From the NCBI RefSeq assembly GCF_014651115.1, contig NZ_BMWG01000001.1, positions 558,001 through 622,000 on the forward strand: a stretch of DNA of 64,000 nucleotides, written 5' to 3'. The position numbers were made by a program, and so were the translations under genes. The notes under the pieces are model-generated. The model made no database searches and had not been told where the DNA came from. It saw nothing but the letters and a program-made list of their open reading frames with translations. This document shows, one piece after another, positions 1-8,583 of this stretch (positions within the stretch are counted from its first letter, which is position 1; every line of letters starts with the position of its first letter). This DNA is from Streptomyces inusitatus (GTDB lineage Bacteria; Actinomycetota; Actinomycetes; Streptomycetales; Streptomycetaceae).

Positions 1-139
1 TGGCGAGCAGCACCGGGGTGACGGCGATCCGGAAGGTGCCGAGGACCCAGATCGCGGCCGCGCCGACCCCGGCCACCAGCAGGATGACGACGCACCAGGA
101 CGCGAGACGCCGTACGGGGTCCGGGAGAAGGGTCAGCAC
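1..139 (-). CDS. AI-2E family transporter-like membrane protein, N-terminal fragment
   Basis: Only the first 46 codons are inside the window; the gene continues past base 1. The reading starts at a GTG (139) and gives VLTLLPDPVRRLASWCVV, then a hydrophobic stretch of about 20 residues ending at a Trp-Val-Leu turn. This arrangement of a short basic N-terminus and an immediate membrane helix resembles the start of AI-2E/YhhT-type transporters of actinomycetes, which export or equilibrate small molecules across the membrane. The GGGGGA purine run directly abuts the GTG, so the true start is uncertain by a few codons. It lies downstream of the pirin pseudogene on the same strand, separated by a strong hairpin. 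The family call is from memory of the family's N-terminal pattern and is tentative. Confidence 0.45.
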   Translation of the reverse strand, partial: MLTLLPDPVRRLASWCVVILLVAGVGAAAIWVLGTFRIAVTPVLLA

Positions 140-215
140 TCCCCCAGCCGACCACGGCCGCGCCCCGGCGACCCGTCACGCGCGCCCGGCCGGGTGAGAG
201 AGGGGCCCGGGGCCG

Positions 216-269
216 GGTACGGAGGAGGGCCCGACGGCAGATGTCTGCCGCCGGGCCCTCCTCCGTACC
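216..269. terminator. Long hairpin terminator after the pirin gene
   Basis: GTACGGAGGAGGGCCC pairs with GGGCCCTCCTCCGTAC, and the inner GACGGCAG/CTGCCGCC arms pair with one mismatch around a 4-nt loop. The stem is about 24 bp. No U-tract follows, as is usual in Streptomyces. It would stop transcription from the pirin locus before the membrane-protein gene. Confidence 0.8.
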
Positions 270-281
270 GTCCGCGTGCCG

Positions 282-1050
282 TCACATGCCGTGGACCGCC
301 GGGACCGTGCCGAGCCGGCCGGCCTGGAAGTCGTCGAACGCGGCCTTCAGCTCGGCCTGGGTGTTCATCACGAAGGGGCCGTAGTGCGCCATCGGCTCCC
401 GGATGGGACGCCCGCCGAGGAGGACGACCTCCAGGTCGGGGCTGTTGGAGTCCTGCGTGTCGTCGGCGCGGACGGTCAGCGAGCCGCCGTCGCCGAAGAC
501 CGCCGTCTGGCCCTTGCGGACGGGCCGGCGGTCGGTGCCGACGGTGCCGTGTCCGGCGAGGACGTAGGCGAGGCCGTTGAACTCCTGCCGCCAGGGGAGG
601 GTGATCTGCGCACCCGGCCGCAGGGTGGCGTGGATCATCGTGATGGGGGTGTGGGTGATGCCGGGGCCCTCGTGACCGTCCAGCTCGCCGGCGATGACAC
701 GGAGCAGCGCGCCGCCGTCGGGGGAGGTGAGCAGCTGGACCTGGCCGCCGCGGATGTCCTGGTAGCGCGGGTCCATCATCTTGTCGGCCGCGGGGAGGTT
801 GACCCAGAGCTGGAGGCCGTGGAAGAGGCCGCCGGACATCACCAGCTCCTCCGGCGGGGCCTCGATGTGCAGCAGGCCGGAGCCCGCCGTCATCCACTGG
901 GTGTCACCGTTCTGGATGGTTCCGCCGCCGCCGTTGCTGTCCTGGTGGACGAAGGTTCCGTCGAGCAGCCAGCACGGGCCGGGGCGTGGCCTCCGCGGGC
1001 GCGGAGACGCGCGGCAGGGTGAGCGGGTTCTCGACAGTCACAGCGGGCAT
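282..1050 (-). pseudogene. Pirin family protein, disrupted by an out-of-frame internal deletion
   Basis: Pirins are double-cupin proteins of about 300 residues, some with quercetinase activity. The N-terminus (ATG at 1050, MPAVTVENPLTLPRV) runs to ...RPVL and then shifts frame. The next recognisable pirin sequence, LLDGTFVHQDSNGGGG followed by NGDTQWMTAGSG, is in a different frame and continues to the normal C-terminus GTVPAVHGM at 282. Compared with the family pattern as I know it, roughly 60 residues of the first cupin (including the metal-ligand HPHRGFE region) are missing at about 964-975, where CAGC occurs twice in tandem. A 203-residue piece could be translated from an ATG at 893 but would lack most of cupin 1. 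An assembly or sequencing error is the alternative. Confidence 0.75.
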
Positions 1051-1114
1051 GGGGAGTACCTCCTTGTGCGGCCAGTTTAGTTGAATCCTGAACTTTCCGC
1101 TACCCAGAACGAGG

Positions 1115-1144
1115 GACGCCCGGGAGATATTCCTCCCGGGCGTC
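1115..1144. terminator. Hairpin terminator after the SseB-domain gene
   Basis: GACGCCCGGGAG and CTCCCGGGCGTC form a perfect 12-bp stem around a 6-nt AT-rich loop (ATATTC). It lies between the stop of the SseB-domain gene and the pirin start, both on the minus strand. AGTT-N8-AACT just beside it (about 1078-1093) could be part of the pirin operator, but this is weak. Confidence 0.75.
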
Positions 1145-1197
1145 GTCGAACCGTTCATTCCCGCCGCTCGGACCCGCTCCACGGGCCCCCGCAGGCC

Positions 1198-1656
1198 CTA
1201 CCCGTACATGCGCCGCATCGCGAAGTCGACCATCTGCTCCACCGCCTTGGCGTCGAAGACCATCCGGTGCTCGCCCTCCATGTCCAGGACGAAGCCGTAC
1301 CCGGTCGGCAGCAGGTCGATCACCTCCGCGCCCGTGATCACAAAGTACTTGGACTCCTTGCCCGCGTATCTGCGCAGCTCCTTGAGGGAGGTGAACATCG
1401 GGATCACCGGCTGCTGCGTGTTGTGCAGCGCCAGGAACCCGGGGTTGTCGCCGCGCGGGCAGTAGACCTTCGAGGTGGCGAAGATCTGCTGGAAGTCCTC
1501 GGCGGAGAGCGATCCGGTGGTGAAGGCGCGCACCGCGTCGGCGAGTGAAGGAGGCGACGGCTCCGGATACAGCGGCTGCCCTTGCGGCTGCCCCCCGTAG
1601 GGCTGCTGGGGTGCGTACTGCTGGTGAGCGCCCTGACTCTGGTCATAGCCGTACAT
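1198..1656 (-). CDS. SseB N-terminal domain protein
   Basis: The protein has 152 residues from the ATG at 1656 (MYGYDQSQG); an upstream in-frame start would add seven residues (MTRYPCG). The N-terminal 35 residues are a Gln/Pro/Gly/Tyr-rich disordered tail (HQQYAPQQPYGG type). The remainder is an SseB-type fold with SKVYCPRGDNPGFLAL, VIPMFTSLKELRRYAG and TGAEVIDLLPTGYGFVLD, the usual core of this family. In actinomycetes these are small cytoplasmic proteins of unknown function. No catalytic residues are evident. It is a single-gene unit followed by its own hairpin, and it is divergent from the acyl-CoA dehydrogenase gene, so the 128 bp at 1657-1784 must carry both promoters. Confidence 0.8.
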   Translation of the reverse strand: MYGYDQSQGAHQQYAPQQPYGGQPQGQPLYPEPSPPSLADAVRAFTTGSLSAEDFQQIFATSKVYCPRGDNPGFLALHNTQQPVIPMFTSLKELRRYAGKESKYFVITGAEVIDLLPTGYGFVLDMEGEHRMVFDAKAVEQMVDFAMRRMYG

Positions 1657-1725
1657 GCCGCAAGGGTAACGAGTCACACTTCGGCGATTGGGGGTTGCAA
1701 CTTATTACTGATGGGTAGCATCATC

Positions 1726-1743
1726 GTAGCTACTAGCTGGTAG
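1726..1743. promoter_or_regulatory. Overlapping palindromes in the divergent SseB/acyl-CoA dehydrogenase promoter region
   Basis: GTAGCTAC (1726-1733) is a perfect 8-bp palindrome, and CTAC-TAGCTG-GTAG (1730-1743) is an inverted repeat overlapping it. They lie in the most AT-rich part of this intergenic region, about 45 bases before the dehydrogenase start. This looks like a repressor site for the dehydrogenase, but the regulator is unknown. Confidence 0.4.
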
Positions 1744-1784
1744 ATGGGTTAGCCAACAGACTCCCGAACTACGGAGCCGTCGCC

Positions 1785-3611
1785 ATGGGGCACTACAAGT
1801 CGAATCTCCGCGACATCGAGTTCAACCTCTTCGAGGTCCTCGGACGCGACAAGCTGTACGGCTCCGGTCCGTTCGCGGAGATGGACGTCGACACGGCCAA
1901 GAGCATTCTGGAGGAGGTGGCCCGCCTCGCGGAGAACGACCTGGCGGCCTCCTACGAGGACGCGGACCGCAATCCGCCCGTCTTCGACCCGGAGACCAAC
2001 ACCGCGCCGATACCCGCGTCCTTCAAGAAGAGCTACCAGGCCTTCATGGAGTCCGGGTACTGGCGGCTCGGCCTCCCCGAGGAGATCGGCGGCACCACCG
2101 CCCCCCGCTCCCTGATCTGGGGCTACGCGGAGCTGCTGCTCGGCGCGAACCCCGCCATCTGGATGTACTCCTCGGGCCCGGCCTTCGCCGGAATCCTCTT
2201 CGAGGAGGGCAATGAGGCCCAGAAGAAGATCGCCTCGATCGCCGTGGAGAAGGAGTGGGGCTCCACCATGGTCCTCACCGAGCCGGACGCCGGCTCGGAC
2301 GTGGGCGCCGGCCGCAGCCGCGCGGTCCCGCAGGACGACGGCTCCTGGCACATCGAGGGCGTGAAGCGGTTCATCACCTCCGGCGAGCACGACATGTCGG
2401 AGAACATCTTCCACTACGTGCTCGCCCGCCCCGAGGGCGCCGGACCGGGCACCAAGGGCCTCTCCCTCTTCCTCGTGCCGAAGTTCCTCTTCGACTGGGA
2501 GACCGGCGAGCTGGGCGAGCGCAACGGCGTCTACGCCACCAACGTCGAGCACAAGATGGGCCTCAAGGCCTCCAACACCTGCGAGATGACCTTCGGCGAC
2601 CGCCACCCCGCCAAGGGCTGGCTGATCGGCGACAAGCACGACGGCATCCGCCAGATGTTCATGATCATCGAGTTCGCCCGGATGATGGTCGGCACCAAGG
2701 CCATCGCCACCCTCTCCACCGGCTACCTCACCGCCCTGGAGTACGCCAAGGAGCGCGTCCAGGGCCAGGACCTGGTGAACTTCGCGGACAAGACCGCGCC
2801 CAAGGTCACCATCACCCACCACCCGGACGTCCGCCGCTCCCTGATGACGCAGAAGGCGTACGCCGAGGGCATGCGCTCCCTCGTGCTGTACACCGCCTCC
2901 GTCCAGGACGACATCGCCGCGAAGGAGAGCGCGGGCGAGGACACCGCCGAGCTGACCGCGCTCAACGACCTGCTGCTCCCCATCGTCAAGGGCTACGGCT
3001 CGGAGACCTCGTACGAGCAGCTCGCCCAGTCCCTCCAGACCCTGGGCGGCTCCGGGTACCTCCAGGAGTACCCGGTCGAGCAGTACATCCGGGACGCCAA
3101 GATCGACACGCTCTACGAGGGCACCACCGCCATCCAGGGCCAGGACTACTTCTTCCGGAAGATCGTCCGTGATCAGGGCAAGGCGCTGAACGTCCTCTCC
3201 GAGGAGATCAAGAAGTTCCTGGCCGTCGGCAGCGGCGGCGAGGAGCTGGCCGGGGCCCGCTCCGCGCTGGCCGCGGCGGCGGTGGACCTGGAGGCGATCG
3301 TCGGGGCGATGACCAACGATCTGATCGCCACCGGCGAGGACGTCAAGAACATCTACAAGGTCGGGCTGAACACCACCCGGCTGCTGATGTCCTCCGGCGA
3401 TGTCGTCGTCGGCTATCTGCTGCTGCGCGGCGCGGCGGTGGCGGCGGAGAAGCTGCCGACGGCCTCCGCCAAGGACGCGCCGTTCTACCAGGGCAAGATC
3501 GCCGCCGCGAAGTTCTTCGCCTCGACCGTGCTGCCGCGCGTCTCGGTCGAGCGCTCGATCGCCGAGACCGTGGACCTCTCGCTGATGGAGCTGGACGAGG
3601 CCGCGTTCTAG
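1785..3611 (+). CDS. Acyl-CoA dehydrogenase, long (FadE-like) form with extra C-terminal domain
   Basis: This 608-residue flavoenzyme oxidises acyl-CoA to trans-2-enoyl-CoA. The ATG at 1785 opens [20 protein letters not shown]. The N-terminal helical domain is followed by the FAD-binding middle domain with [17 protein letters not shown] and [10 protein letters not shown], then the C-terminal helical bundle with [20 protein letters not shown]. The catalytic glutamate is expected in [14 protein letters not shown] (about residue 446). About 150 further residues (from about 460) form the extra C-terminal helical domain typical of the 600-residue subfamily rather than the 380-residue enzymes. It is monocistronic: an upstream region with palindromes and a strong hairpin just after the stop. 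Its substrate chain length cannot be read from the sequence. Medium/long-chain fatty acyl-CoA oxidation is the family expectation. Confidence 0.9.
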   Translation: MGHYKSNLRDIEFNLFEVLGRDKLYGSGPFAEMDVDTAKSILEEVARLAENDLAASYEDADRNPPVFDPETNTAPIPASFKKSYQAFMESGYWRLGLPEEIGGTTAPRSLIWGYAELLLGANPAIWMYSSGPAFAGILFEEGNEAQKKIASIAVEKEWGSTMVLTEPDAGSDVGAGRSRAVPQDDGSWHIEGVKRFITSGEHDMSENIFHYVLARPEGAGPGTKGLSLFLVPKFLFDWETGELGERNGVYATNVEHKMGLKASNTCEMTFGDRHPAKGWLIGDKHDGIRQMFMIIEFARMMVGTKAIATLSTGYLTALEYAKERVQGQDLVNFADKTAPKVTITHHPDVRRSLMTQKAYAEGMRSLVLYTASVQDDIAAKESAGEDTAELTALNDLLLPIVKGYGSETSYEQLAQSLQTLGGSGYLQEYPVEQYIRDAKIDTLYEGTTAIQGQDYFFRKIVRDQGKALNVLSEEIKKFLAVGSGGEELAGARSALAAAAVDLEAIVGAMTNDLIATGEDVKNIYKVGLNTTRLLMSSGDVVVGYLLLRGAAVAAEKLPTASAKDAPFYQGKIAAAKFFASTVLPRVSVERSIAETVDLSLMELDEAAF

Positions 3612-3630
3612 AAGACGGGGAAAGTCCCGT

Positions 3631-3670
3631 ACGGGGGCCGGGCCGGGGAGTCTCCCGGCCCGGCCCCCGT
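3631..3670. terminator. Strong hairpin terminator after acyl-CoA dehydrogenase
   Basis: ACGGGGGCCGGGCCGGG (3631-3647) pairs perfectly over 17 bp with CCCGGCCCGGCCCCCGT (3654-3670) around a 6-nt loop, 20 bases after the stop codon. Confidence 0.85.
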
Positions 3671-3812
3671 CGTCAATCCCGCGTCCCCGTACACCCCGTT
3701 CGGGTGCGGGCGGCGGTGGCGGTGCGGTGTGCCCTGATCACCCCGTGCGAGGACCGGGGGCGTGAGCCGATTCCATGCGCCCCCAGTACGCGCCCCTCGT
3801 TAAGGTGGCCCC

Positions 3813-5111
3813 ATGAGCAGCAGCGCACCCGTCCCGTTCGACCGCGGACACACCGACGACCTGATGGCCTTCCTGACCGCCGCCCCCTCGCCGTACCACG
3901 CGGTCGCCGTCGCCGCCGAGCGACTGGGGAAGGCCGGATTCCAGCAGGTGCGGGAGACCGATGTCTGGGACGGGACGGCCGGCGGTAAGTATGTGATCCG
4001 CGGCGGCGCGCTCATCGCCTGGTACGTGCCCGAGGGCGCCGAGGCGCACACCCCGTTCCGGATCGTCGGCGCGCACACCGACTCCCCCAATCTGCGGGTC
4101 AAGCCCCAGCCCGACGCCGGCTCGCACGGCTGGCGTCAGATCGCCGTCGAGGTCTACGGCGGGCCCCTGCTCAACAGCTGGCTGGACCGCGATCTCGGCA
4201 TCGCCGGACGGCTCACCCTGCGCGACGGCTCGCACCGGCTGGTCAGCGTGGACCGGCCGCTGCTGCGGGTGCCGCAGCTCGCGATCCACCTCGACCGCAC
4301 CGTCTCCTCCGAGGGGCTCAAGCTCGACAAGCAGCGCCATATGCAGCCGATCTGGGGGCTGGGCGACGCCCACGAGGGCGACCTCATCCAGTTCCTGGAG
4401 GAGGAGGCCGGCCTCGACGAGGGCGAGGTCGCCGGCTGGGACCTGATGACCCACGCCATCGAGCCGCCCGCCTACCTCGGCCGGGACAGCGAGCTGCTGG
4501 CCGGCCCGCGCCTGGACAATCTGCTCTCGGTGCACGCCGCCACCGCCGCCCTCGCGGCGGCCGCCGCCTCGCCGGGGCTCTCGTACATCCCCGTACTCGC
4601 CGCCTTCGACCACGAGGAGAACGGCTCCCAGGCCGACACCGGGGCGGACGGCCCGCTGCTCGGCACGGTGCTGGAGCGCTCGGTGTTCGCGCGCGGCGGC
4701 GGCTACGAGGACCGGGCGCGCGCCTTCGCCTCGACGGTCTGTCTCTCCTCCGACGTCGGCCACGCGGTGCACCCCAACTACCCGGAGCGCCACGACCCGA
4801 CGCACCACCCGCGTCCCAACGGCGGCCCGATCCTCAAGGTCAACGTCAACCAGCGGTACGCCACCGACGGCAGCGGCCGGGCCGTCTTCGCGGCGGCCTG
4901 CGAGAAGGCGGGCTCGCCCTGGCAGTCCTTCGTCTCCAACAACGCGATGCCCTGCGGCACCACCATCGGCCCCATCACGGCGGCGCGGCACGGCATCCAG
5001 ACCGTCGACATCGGGGTGGCGTGCCTGTCGATGCACAGCGTGCGCGAGCTGTGTGGGGCGGACGACCCGTATCTGCTGGCGAATGTGCTGACGGCGTTCC
5101 TGACGGACTGA
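3813..5111 (+). CDS. apeB: M18 family aminopeptidase (aspartyl aminopeptidase type)
   Basis: This 432-residue dizinc aminopeptidase removes N-terminal acidic residues from peptides and forms large tetrahedral oligomers in the cytoplasm. Zinc and catalytic signatures appear in order: RIVGAHTDSPNLRVKP (His ligand, Asp), LLNSWLDRDLGIAGR (Asp ligand), FDHEENGSQADTGADG (Glu base and ligand), LSSDVGHAVHPNYPERH (Asp ligand region) and CLSMHSVRELCG near the C-terminus (His ligand). The length is normal for M18. The ATG at 3813 is preceded by GTTAAGGTGG, a usable ribosome-binding site. The gene stands alone between a terminator and a small membrane-protein gene. The 142 bases before it (3671-3812) must contain the promoter, but no clear -35/-10 pair is visible. 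Confidence 0.92.
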   Translation: MSSSAPVPFDRGHTDDLMAFLTAAPSPYHAVAVAAERLGKAGFQQVRETDVWDGTAGGKYVIRGGALIAWYVPEGAEAHTPFRIVGAHTDSPNLRVKPQPDAGSHGWRQIAVEVYGGPLLNSWLDRDLGIAGRLTLRDGSHRLVSVDRPLLRVPQLAIHLDRTVSSEGLKLDKQRHMQPIWGLGDAHEGDLIQFLEEEAGLDEGEVAGWDLMTHAIEPPAYLGRDSELLAGPRLDNLLSVHAATAALAAAAASPGLSYIPVLAAFDHEENGSQADTGADGPLLGTVLERSVFARGGGYEDRARAFASTVCLSSDVGHAVHPNYPERHDPTHHPRPNGGPILKVNVNQRYATDGSGRAVFAAACEKAGSPWQSFVSNNAMPCGTTIGPITAARHGIQTVDIGVACLSMHSVRELCGADDPYLLANVLTAFLTD

Positions 5112-5146
5112 CGGGCCGACGGACTGACAGGCTGACGGGCCGACGG
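5108..5146. repeat. Direct repeat of 15 bp at the aminopeptidase stop codon
   Basis: CTGACGGGCCGACGG occurs at 5108-5122 and 5132-5146, 24 bp apart. The aminopeptidase stop codon lies inside the first copy. The repeat falls in the short gap before the next gene. Confidence 0.7.
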
Positions 5147-5202
5147 GCAGGGGCCTGTGGCGGAAACATCCGGGAAAGGCCCCGCCGGGCAGGGTGGACG
5201 TC

Positions 5203-5571
5203 ATGGTTCTGCTCGATCAGACGTCCCTCACCGCCCACAGCGGCCCCTCCCGCCGCGCCCTCGCCATCACCGCCGCCATCGCCGCCGTCTTCCTGTTCGG
5301 CGGCGGCTGGCTGCTGCTGCGGCAGTACGGCGACCGGCCGCCGCTCGCCGAGGACGTGGCGTACGAGTCGGGCTTCGTCCACGGCTCCCGCGTCCGGCAG
5401 TACGACCGCGTCGGCGACCAGGTCACCGATCTGCGCTCCGGCGGCTGTGAGCGGCTGGCCCTGGCCGGGGCGGGCGGCCGCGAGATGTCCTACGACCCCG
5501 GACTCTGGGTCAAGGGCTGTATGGACGGGGTCTCGGGCCGCCCGGCGGCCGGTCAGGGCGTCATCGGCTAG
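5203..5571 (+). CDS. Small single-pass membrane protein of unknown function
   Basis: The protein has 122 residues from the ATG at 5203, preceded by AGGGTGGA at suitable spacing; a GTG at 5194 would add three residues. A short cytoplasmic N-terminus is followed by one membrane segment (about residues 23-42, ALAITAAIAAVFLFGGGWLL). The extracytoplasmic domain of about 80 residues contains two cysteines, GGCERLAL and LWVKGCMDG, that could form a disulfide. I do not recognise the family. The gene follows the aminopeptidase by 91 bases and may be cotranscribed with it. Its stop codon overlaps, tail to tail by 4 bases, the stop of the thioredoxin-NHL gene on the other strand. Confidence 0.65.
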   Translation: MVLLDQTSLTAHSGPSRRALAITAAIAAVFLFGGGWLLLRQYGDRPPLAEDVAYESGFVHGSRVRQYDRVGDQVTDLRSGGCERLALAGAGGREMSYDPGLWVKGCMDGVSGRPAAGQGVIG

Positions 5572-7421
5572 ACCTGCGGGCCGACAGGCTCCTCGTCCAT
5601 CCCCGCGAGCACCAGCGGGAGCCTGCTGACTCCTCCGGCGCTCACCAGGACCGGGACCCCCCAGTCCTGCTGGTGCACATGGCAGGCCGGGTACTCTCCC
5701 CCAGTCTTCGACCGGGAGGTGCCCCCAACCGGATCGTCGTCGCAGGAGGCGGCCATCGCGGAGACATGCAGCACGCCCTCCCCGACCGACGGATCGATCT
5801 CCAGCTCACGGGAGAGGTCGCTGCCCGCGCCCTCGCCGCCGGCCAGCAGCTCGGGCGGGGTGGCGGAGACCAGCAGCCGGGTGGACGGCCCGTACCGGGT
5901 GTCCAGCTTCTGGCCCGCCGGGGCCTGGAAGACCACGTCCAGCCGCAGCCGCCCGGGGGCGACCTCGGTCGGGGCCCGCCGGGTGCGGTGGGCGACCGCC
6001 TCCACGCGCACCGCCTCCTCCGGCAGCCGCAGCCGGGTCAGCCGGTGCCGCGCGGACTCCACCACCACGATGTCCTCGCCGACGAGCACCGCGTCGGAGG
6101 GCTCCCGCAGATCGGTGGCGAGGGTCGTCACCTCGCCGCTCGCCGGGTCGTACCGGCGCAGGGCGTGGTTGTAGGTGTCGCTGACGGCCACCGATCCGTC
6201 CGGCAGCACGGTCACCCCCAGCGGGTGCTGCATCAGGGCCTGCCCGGCCTCCCCGTCCCGGTGCCCGAAGTCGAAGAGCCCGGTGCCCACCGCCGTGCGC
6301 ACCACCCCGTCGAGACCGATCCAGCGCAGCGCCGAGTTCTCGGAGTCGGCGATCCACAGCCGCTCCCCGTCCGCCGCGAGCCCGGACGGCTGCGCGAACC
6401 ACGCCTCGGCGGCGTCCCCGTCGACCAGGCCCTCATTGGTGGTGCCCGCCTCGACGCGGACGGTGTCGGCGACGGGGTCGTAGCTCCACAGCTGGTGCAC
6501 CCCGGCCATGGCGATCCACAGCCTCCCGTCCCACCAGGCCACGTCCCACGGCGAGGACAGCGCGGTCTCCCGCGCGGGCCCGGCCGTCGGCGACCCCTGC
6601 CACCACTGCTTCCCGGTTCCGGCGAGCACCTCCACCGCCCCGGTCTCCGGGTCGTACGCCCTGATCGCGTGGTTCACCGTGTCCGCGACGGCCACCCGCC
6701 CGTCCGGCAGCGGCGCGAGCCCCTGCGGCTCGTTGAACTCCCCGTCGCCGATCCGCCGTACGACGCTCTCCCCGTCCGGCTCCAGCTCCACCAGCTGATT
6801 CCTGGTGGTGTCCGAGACCAGGAAGTTCCCCGACGGCAGCGCGATCGCCTTCCCCGGAAACCTCAGCCCGCCCGCGACCGGCTCCGGCGCCACATACGGC
6901 CCGTCCCCCCGCCTCAGCGTCCCCTTCGCCGCGTGCTCCGCCTCCAGCTCCGCCACCAGCGCGGCGATCGCGTGCGCGTGCCCCTCACCCGCGTGCTGCG
7001 CGACCACATACCCCTCGGGGTCGACGACCACCAGCGTGGGCCACGCCCGTACCGCGTACTGCTTCCACGTCACCAGCTCCGGATCGTCCAGCACCGGATG
7101 GCGCACCTGATACCGCTCGACGGCGTCGACCACCGCCTGATGATCGGCCTCGTGCACGAACTTCGGCGAGTGCACACCGATGATCACCACGGTGTCGCGG
7201 TGCTTCTCCTCCAGCTCGCGCAGCTCGTCCAGGACATGCAGACAGTTGATGCAGCAGAAGGTCCAGAAGTCGAGAACGACGATCTTCCCCCGGAGATCGC
7301 CGAGGGTGTACTGCTGGTCACCGGTGTTCAGCCAGCCGCCCCTGCCGATCAGCTCGGGGGCACGGACACGGGCACGGCGGGGCGCGGGCGCGGGGGTGGG
7401 CGCCGGGGCGGCATCGTTCAT
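5568..7421 (-). CDS. Thioredoxin-like / NHL repeat protein
   Basis: This 617-residue protein has a short Pro/Ala-rich N-terminus, then a TlpA/AhpC-type thioredoxin fold (about 25-155) with FWTFCCINCLHV (CxxC = Cys57-Ile-Asn-Cys60) and the cis-proline region VRAWPTLVVVDPEGY. A series of NHL beta-propeller blades follows (about 185-480), marked by repeated LPDGRVAVADTVNHAIR, DGERLWIADSENSALR and LPDGSVAVSDTYNHALR. A C-terminal beta domain ends at CHVHQQDWGVPV. It has the NHLRC2-like architecture and is probably a redox or scaffold protein; its substrate is unknown. No signal peptide is seen. Near the C-terminus the sequence GGTSRSKTGGEY interrupts the domain and is encoded by a dispersed-type repeat (5695-5730). 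The start is the ATG at 7421. Confidence 0.85.
   Translation of the reverse strand: MNDAAPAPTPAPAPRRARVRAPELIGRGGWLNTGDQQYTLGDLRGKIVVLDFWTFCCINCLHVLDELRELEEKHRDTVVIIGVHSPKFVHEADHQAVVDAVERYQVRHPVLDDPELVTWKQYAVRAWPTLVVVDPEGYVVAQHAGEGHAHAIAALVAELEAEHAAKGTLRRGDGPYVAPEPVAGGLRFPGKAIALPSGNFLVSDTTRNQLVELEPDGESVVRRIGDGEFNEPQGLAPLPDGRVAVADTVNHAIRAYDPETGAVEVLAGTGKQWWQGSPTAGPARETALSSPWDVAWWDGRLWIAMAGVHQLWSYDPVADTVRVEAGTTNEGLVDGDAAEAWFAQPSGLAADGERLWIADSENSALRWIGLDGVVRTAVGTGLFDFGHRDGEAGQALMQHPLGVTVLPDGSVAVSDTYNHALRRYDPASGEVTTLATDLREPSDAVLVGEDIVVVESARHRLTRLRLPEEAVRVEAVAHRTRRAPTEVAPGRLRLDVVFQAPAGQKLDTRYGPSTRLLVSATPPELLAGGEGAGSDLSRELEIDPSVGEGVLHVSAMAASCDDDPVGGTSRSKTGGEYPACHVHQQDWGVPVLVSAGGVSRLPLVLAGMDEEPVGPQV
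5695..5730. repeat. Streptomyces-type short dispersed repeat inside a coding sequence
   Basis: CTCCCCCAGTC and GACCGGGAGGTGCCCCC form a quasi-palindromic element of about 36 bp. On the minus strand it reads as the GGGGGCACCTCCCGG...CTGGGGGAG pattern that I know as a common intergenic repeat in Streptomyces genomes. Here it lies within the thioredoxin-NHL gene and is translated in frame. Confidence 0.65.
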
Positions 7422-7704
7422 GCTTCAAGCTTGCCATCCGCGTATGAACACCGGATCACAACGACAGACCGGTGGTTTGTCAGTATCCGATGGTGTTTGC
7501 GGGGATCTTTTCCAGGCACACGTCCATGGCGGCGACGGTTCTGTAGGACAGCCCGGGGTACGGGCCTACGATCGTCATACGAAAGCACTGCCGGGGTACC
7601 GCCCGGCAGCGTAACTTGACTGCCGAACCTCCCACGCAGAGCAGCAGACCAGCCGTCGCCCGCCAGCCGCCAGCCCGCGTCCAGCAGAACCGCCGAGGGG
7701 TCCC

Positions 7705-8529
7705 GTGACCGTCCATCCCAGCCTCCAGAACTACGCCGATGCCTGGACACACTCCGTCGAAGCGATAGCGGAGCTGGTGCAGCCGCTCGTGGAGGGGGAG
7801 TGGAACCGGGCGACGCCGTGCCCCGCGTGGTCGGTGCGGGATGTGGTCTCGCATGTGATCGGCGTGGAGACGGAGATGCTGGGGGATCCCCGTCCGATCC
7901 ATACGCTGCCGCGCGATCTCTACCATGTGACGAACGACTTCGCCCGGTACATGGAGATGCAGGTCGACGTACGCCGTCATCACACGGCCCCGGAGATGAC
8001 CTCCGAGCTGGAGTACACGCTGATCCGGCGGGCACGGCAGCTCCGCAATGAGACCCGGTCGCCCGACACCATGGTCCGGGCGCCGCTGGGTGCGGAGCAG
8101 ACGCTGGAGCTGGCCATGCGGATGCGCGCGTTCGATGTGTGGGTGCATGAGCAGGATCTGCGGACAGCGCTGAATCAGCCGGGCAATCTGGACTCGCCCG
8201 GTGCGCAGATCGTGCGGGACGTGCTGCTGGAGGCGCTGCCGAAGGTGGTCGCGAAGGACGCGGGGGCGCCGCCGAATTCGGCGGTGGTGATCGATGTGCA
8301 CGGTCCGGTGGAGTTCCTCCGTACGGTACGGGTGAACGCGGACGGGCGTGGTTCGGTCGACGGCGCGCCCTCGCTGGGGCCGATCGTGACACTCGCGCTG
8401 GACTGGGAGACGTACTACCGGCTGGCCTGTGGGCGGGTCAGGCCGGCCGCCGTGGCGGACCGGGTGAAGGTGGACGGGGACCAGGAGCTGGCGGCGGCGA
8501 TCCTGCGCGCGTTCGCCGTGACGCCGTAA
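7705..8529 (+). CDS. Maleylpyruvate isomerase family, mycothiol-dependent-type enzyme (DinB-like)
   Basis: This 274-residue protein has an N-terminal four-helix DinB/MDMPI domain: LVEGEWNRATPCPAWSVRDVVSHVIGVE carries the conserved P-A-W-S-V-R-D-x-x-x-H pattern, and MRMRAFDVWVHEQDLR supplies the second and third metal-ligand helices (HxxD type). The C-terminal part (GPVEFLRTVRVNADGRG... VTLALDWETYYRLACGR) fits the small alpha/beta domain of this family. Members use mycothiol, the actinomycete thiol, for isomerisation or transfer reactions; the actual substrate is unknown. The GTG start at 7705 follows GAGGGG at 7-base spacing. The 283 bases at 7422-7704 serve as a shared divergent promoter region with the thioredoxin-NHL gene; no operator was identified there. 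Confidence 0.85.
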   Translation: MTVHPSLQNYADAWTHSVEAIAELVQPLVEGEWNRATPCPAWSVRDVVSHVIGVETEMLGDPRPIHTLPRDLYHVTNDFARYMEMQVDVRRHHTAPEMTSELEYTLIRRARQLRNETRSPDTMVRAPLGAEQTLELAMRMRAFDVWVHEQDLRTALNQPGNLDSPGAQIVRDVLLEALPKVVAKDAGAPPNSAVVIDVHGPVEFLRTVRVNADGRGSVDGAPSLGPIVTLALDWETYYRLACGRVRPAAVADRVKVDGDQELAAAILRAFAVTP

Positions 8530-8570
8530 GGCGCTGAGCTTCTGAGGCGCTGAGGCCGTGAGGCGCTGAG
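8529..8570. repeat. Three 10-bp direct repeats with 16-bp period
   Basis: AGGCGCTGAG occurs at 8529-8538, 8545-8554 and 8561-8570, each separated by 6 bases. They lie in the 54-bp gap between convergent genes, and the first copy overlaps the stop codon of the upstream gene. Origin by slippage is likely; function is unknown. Confidence 0.8.
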
Positions 8571-8583
8571 CCCCGGACCGGTC

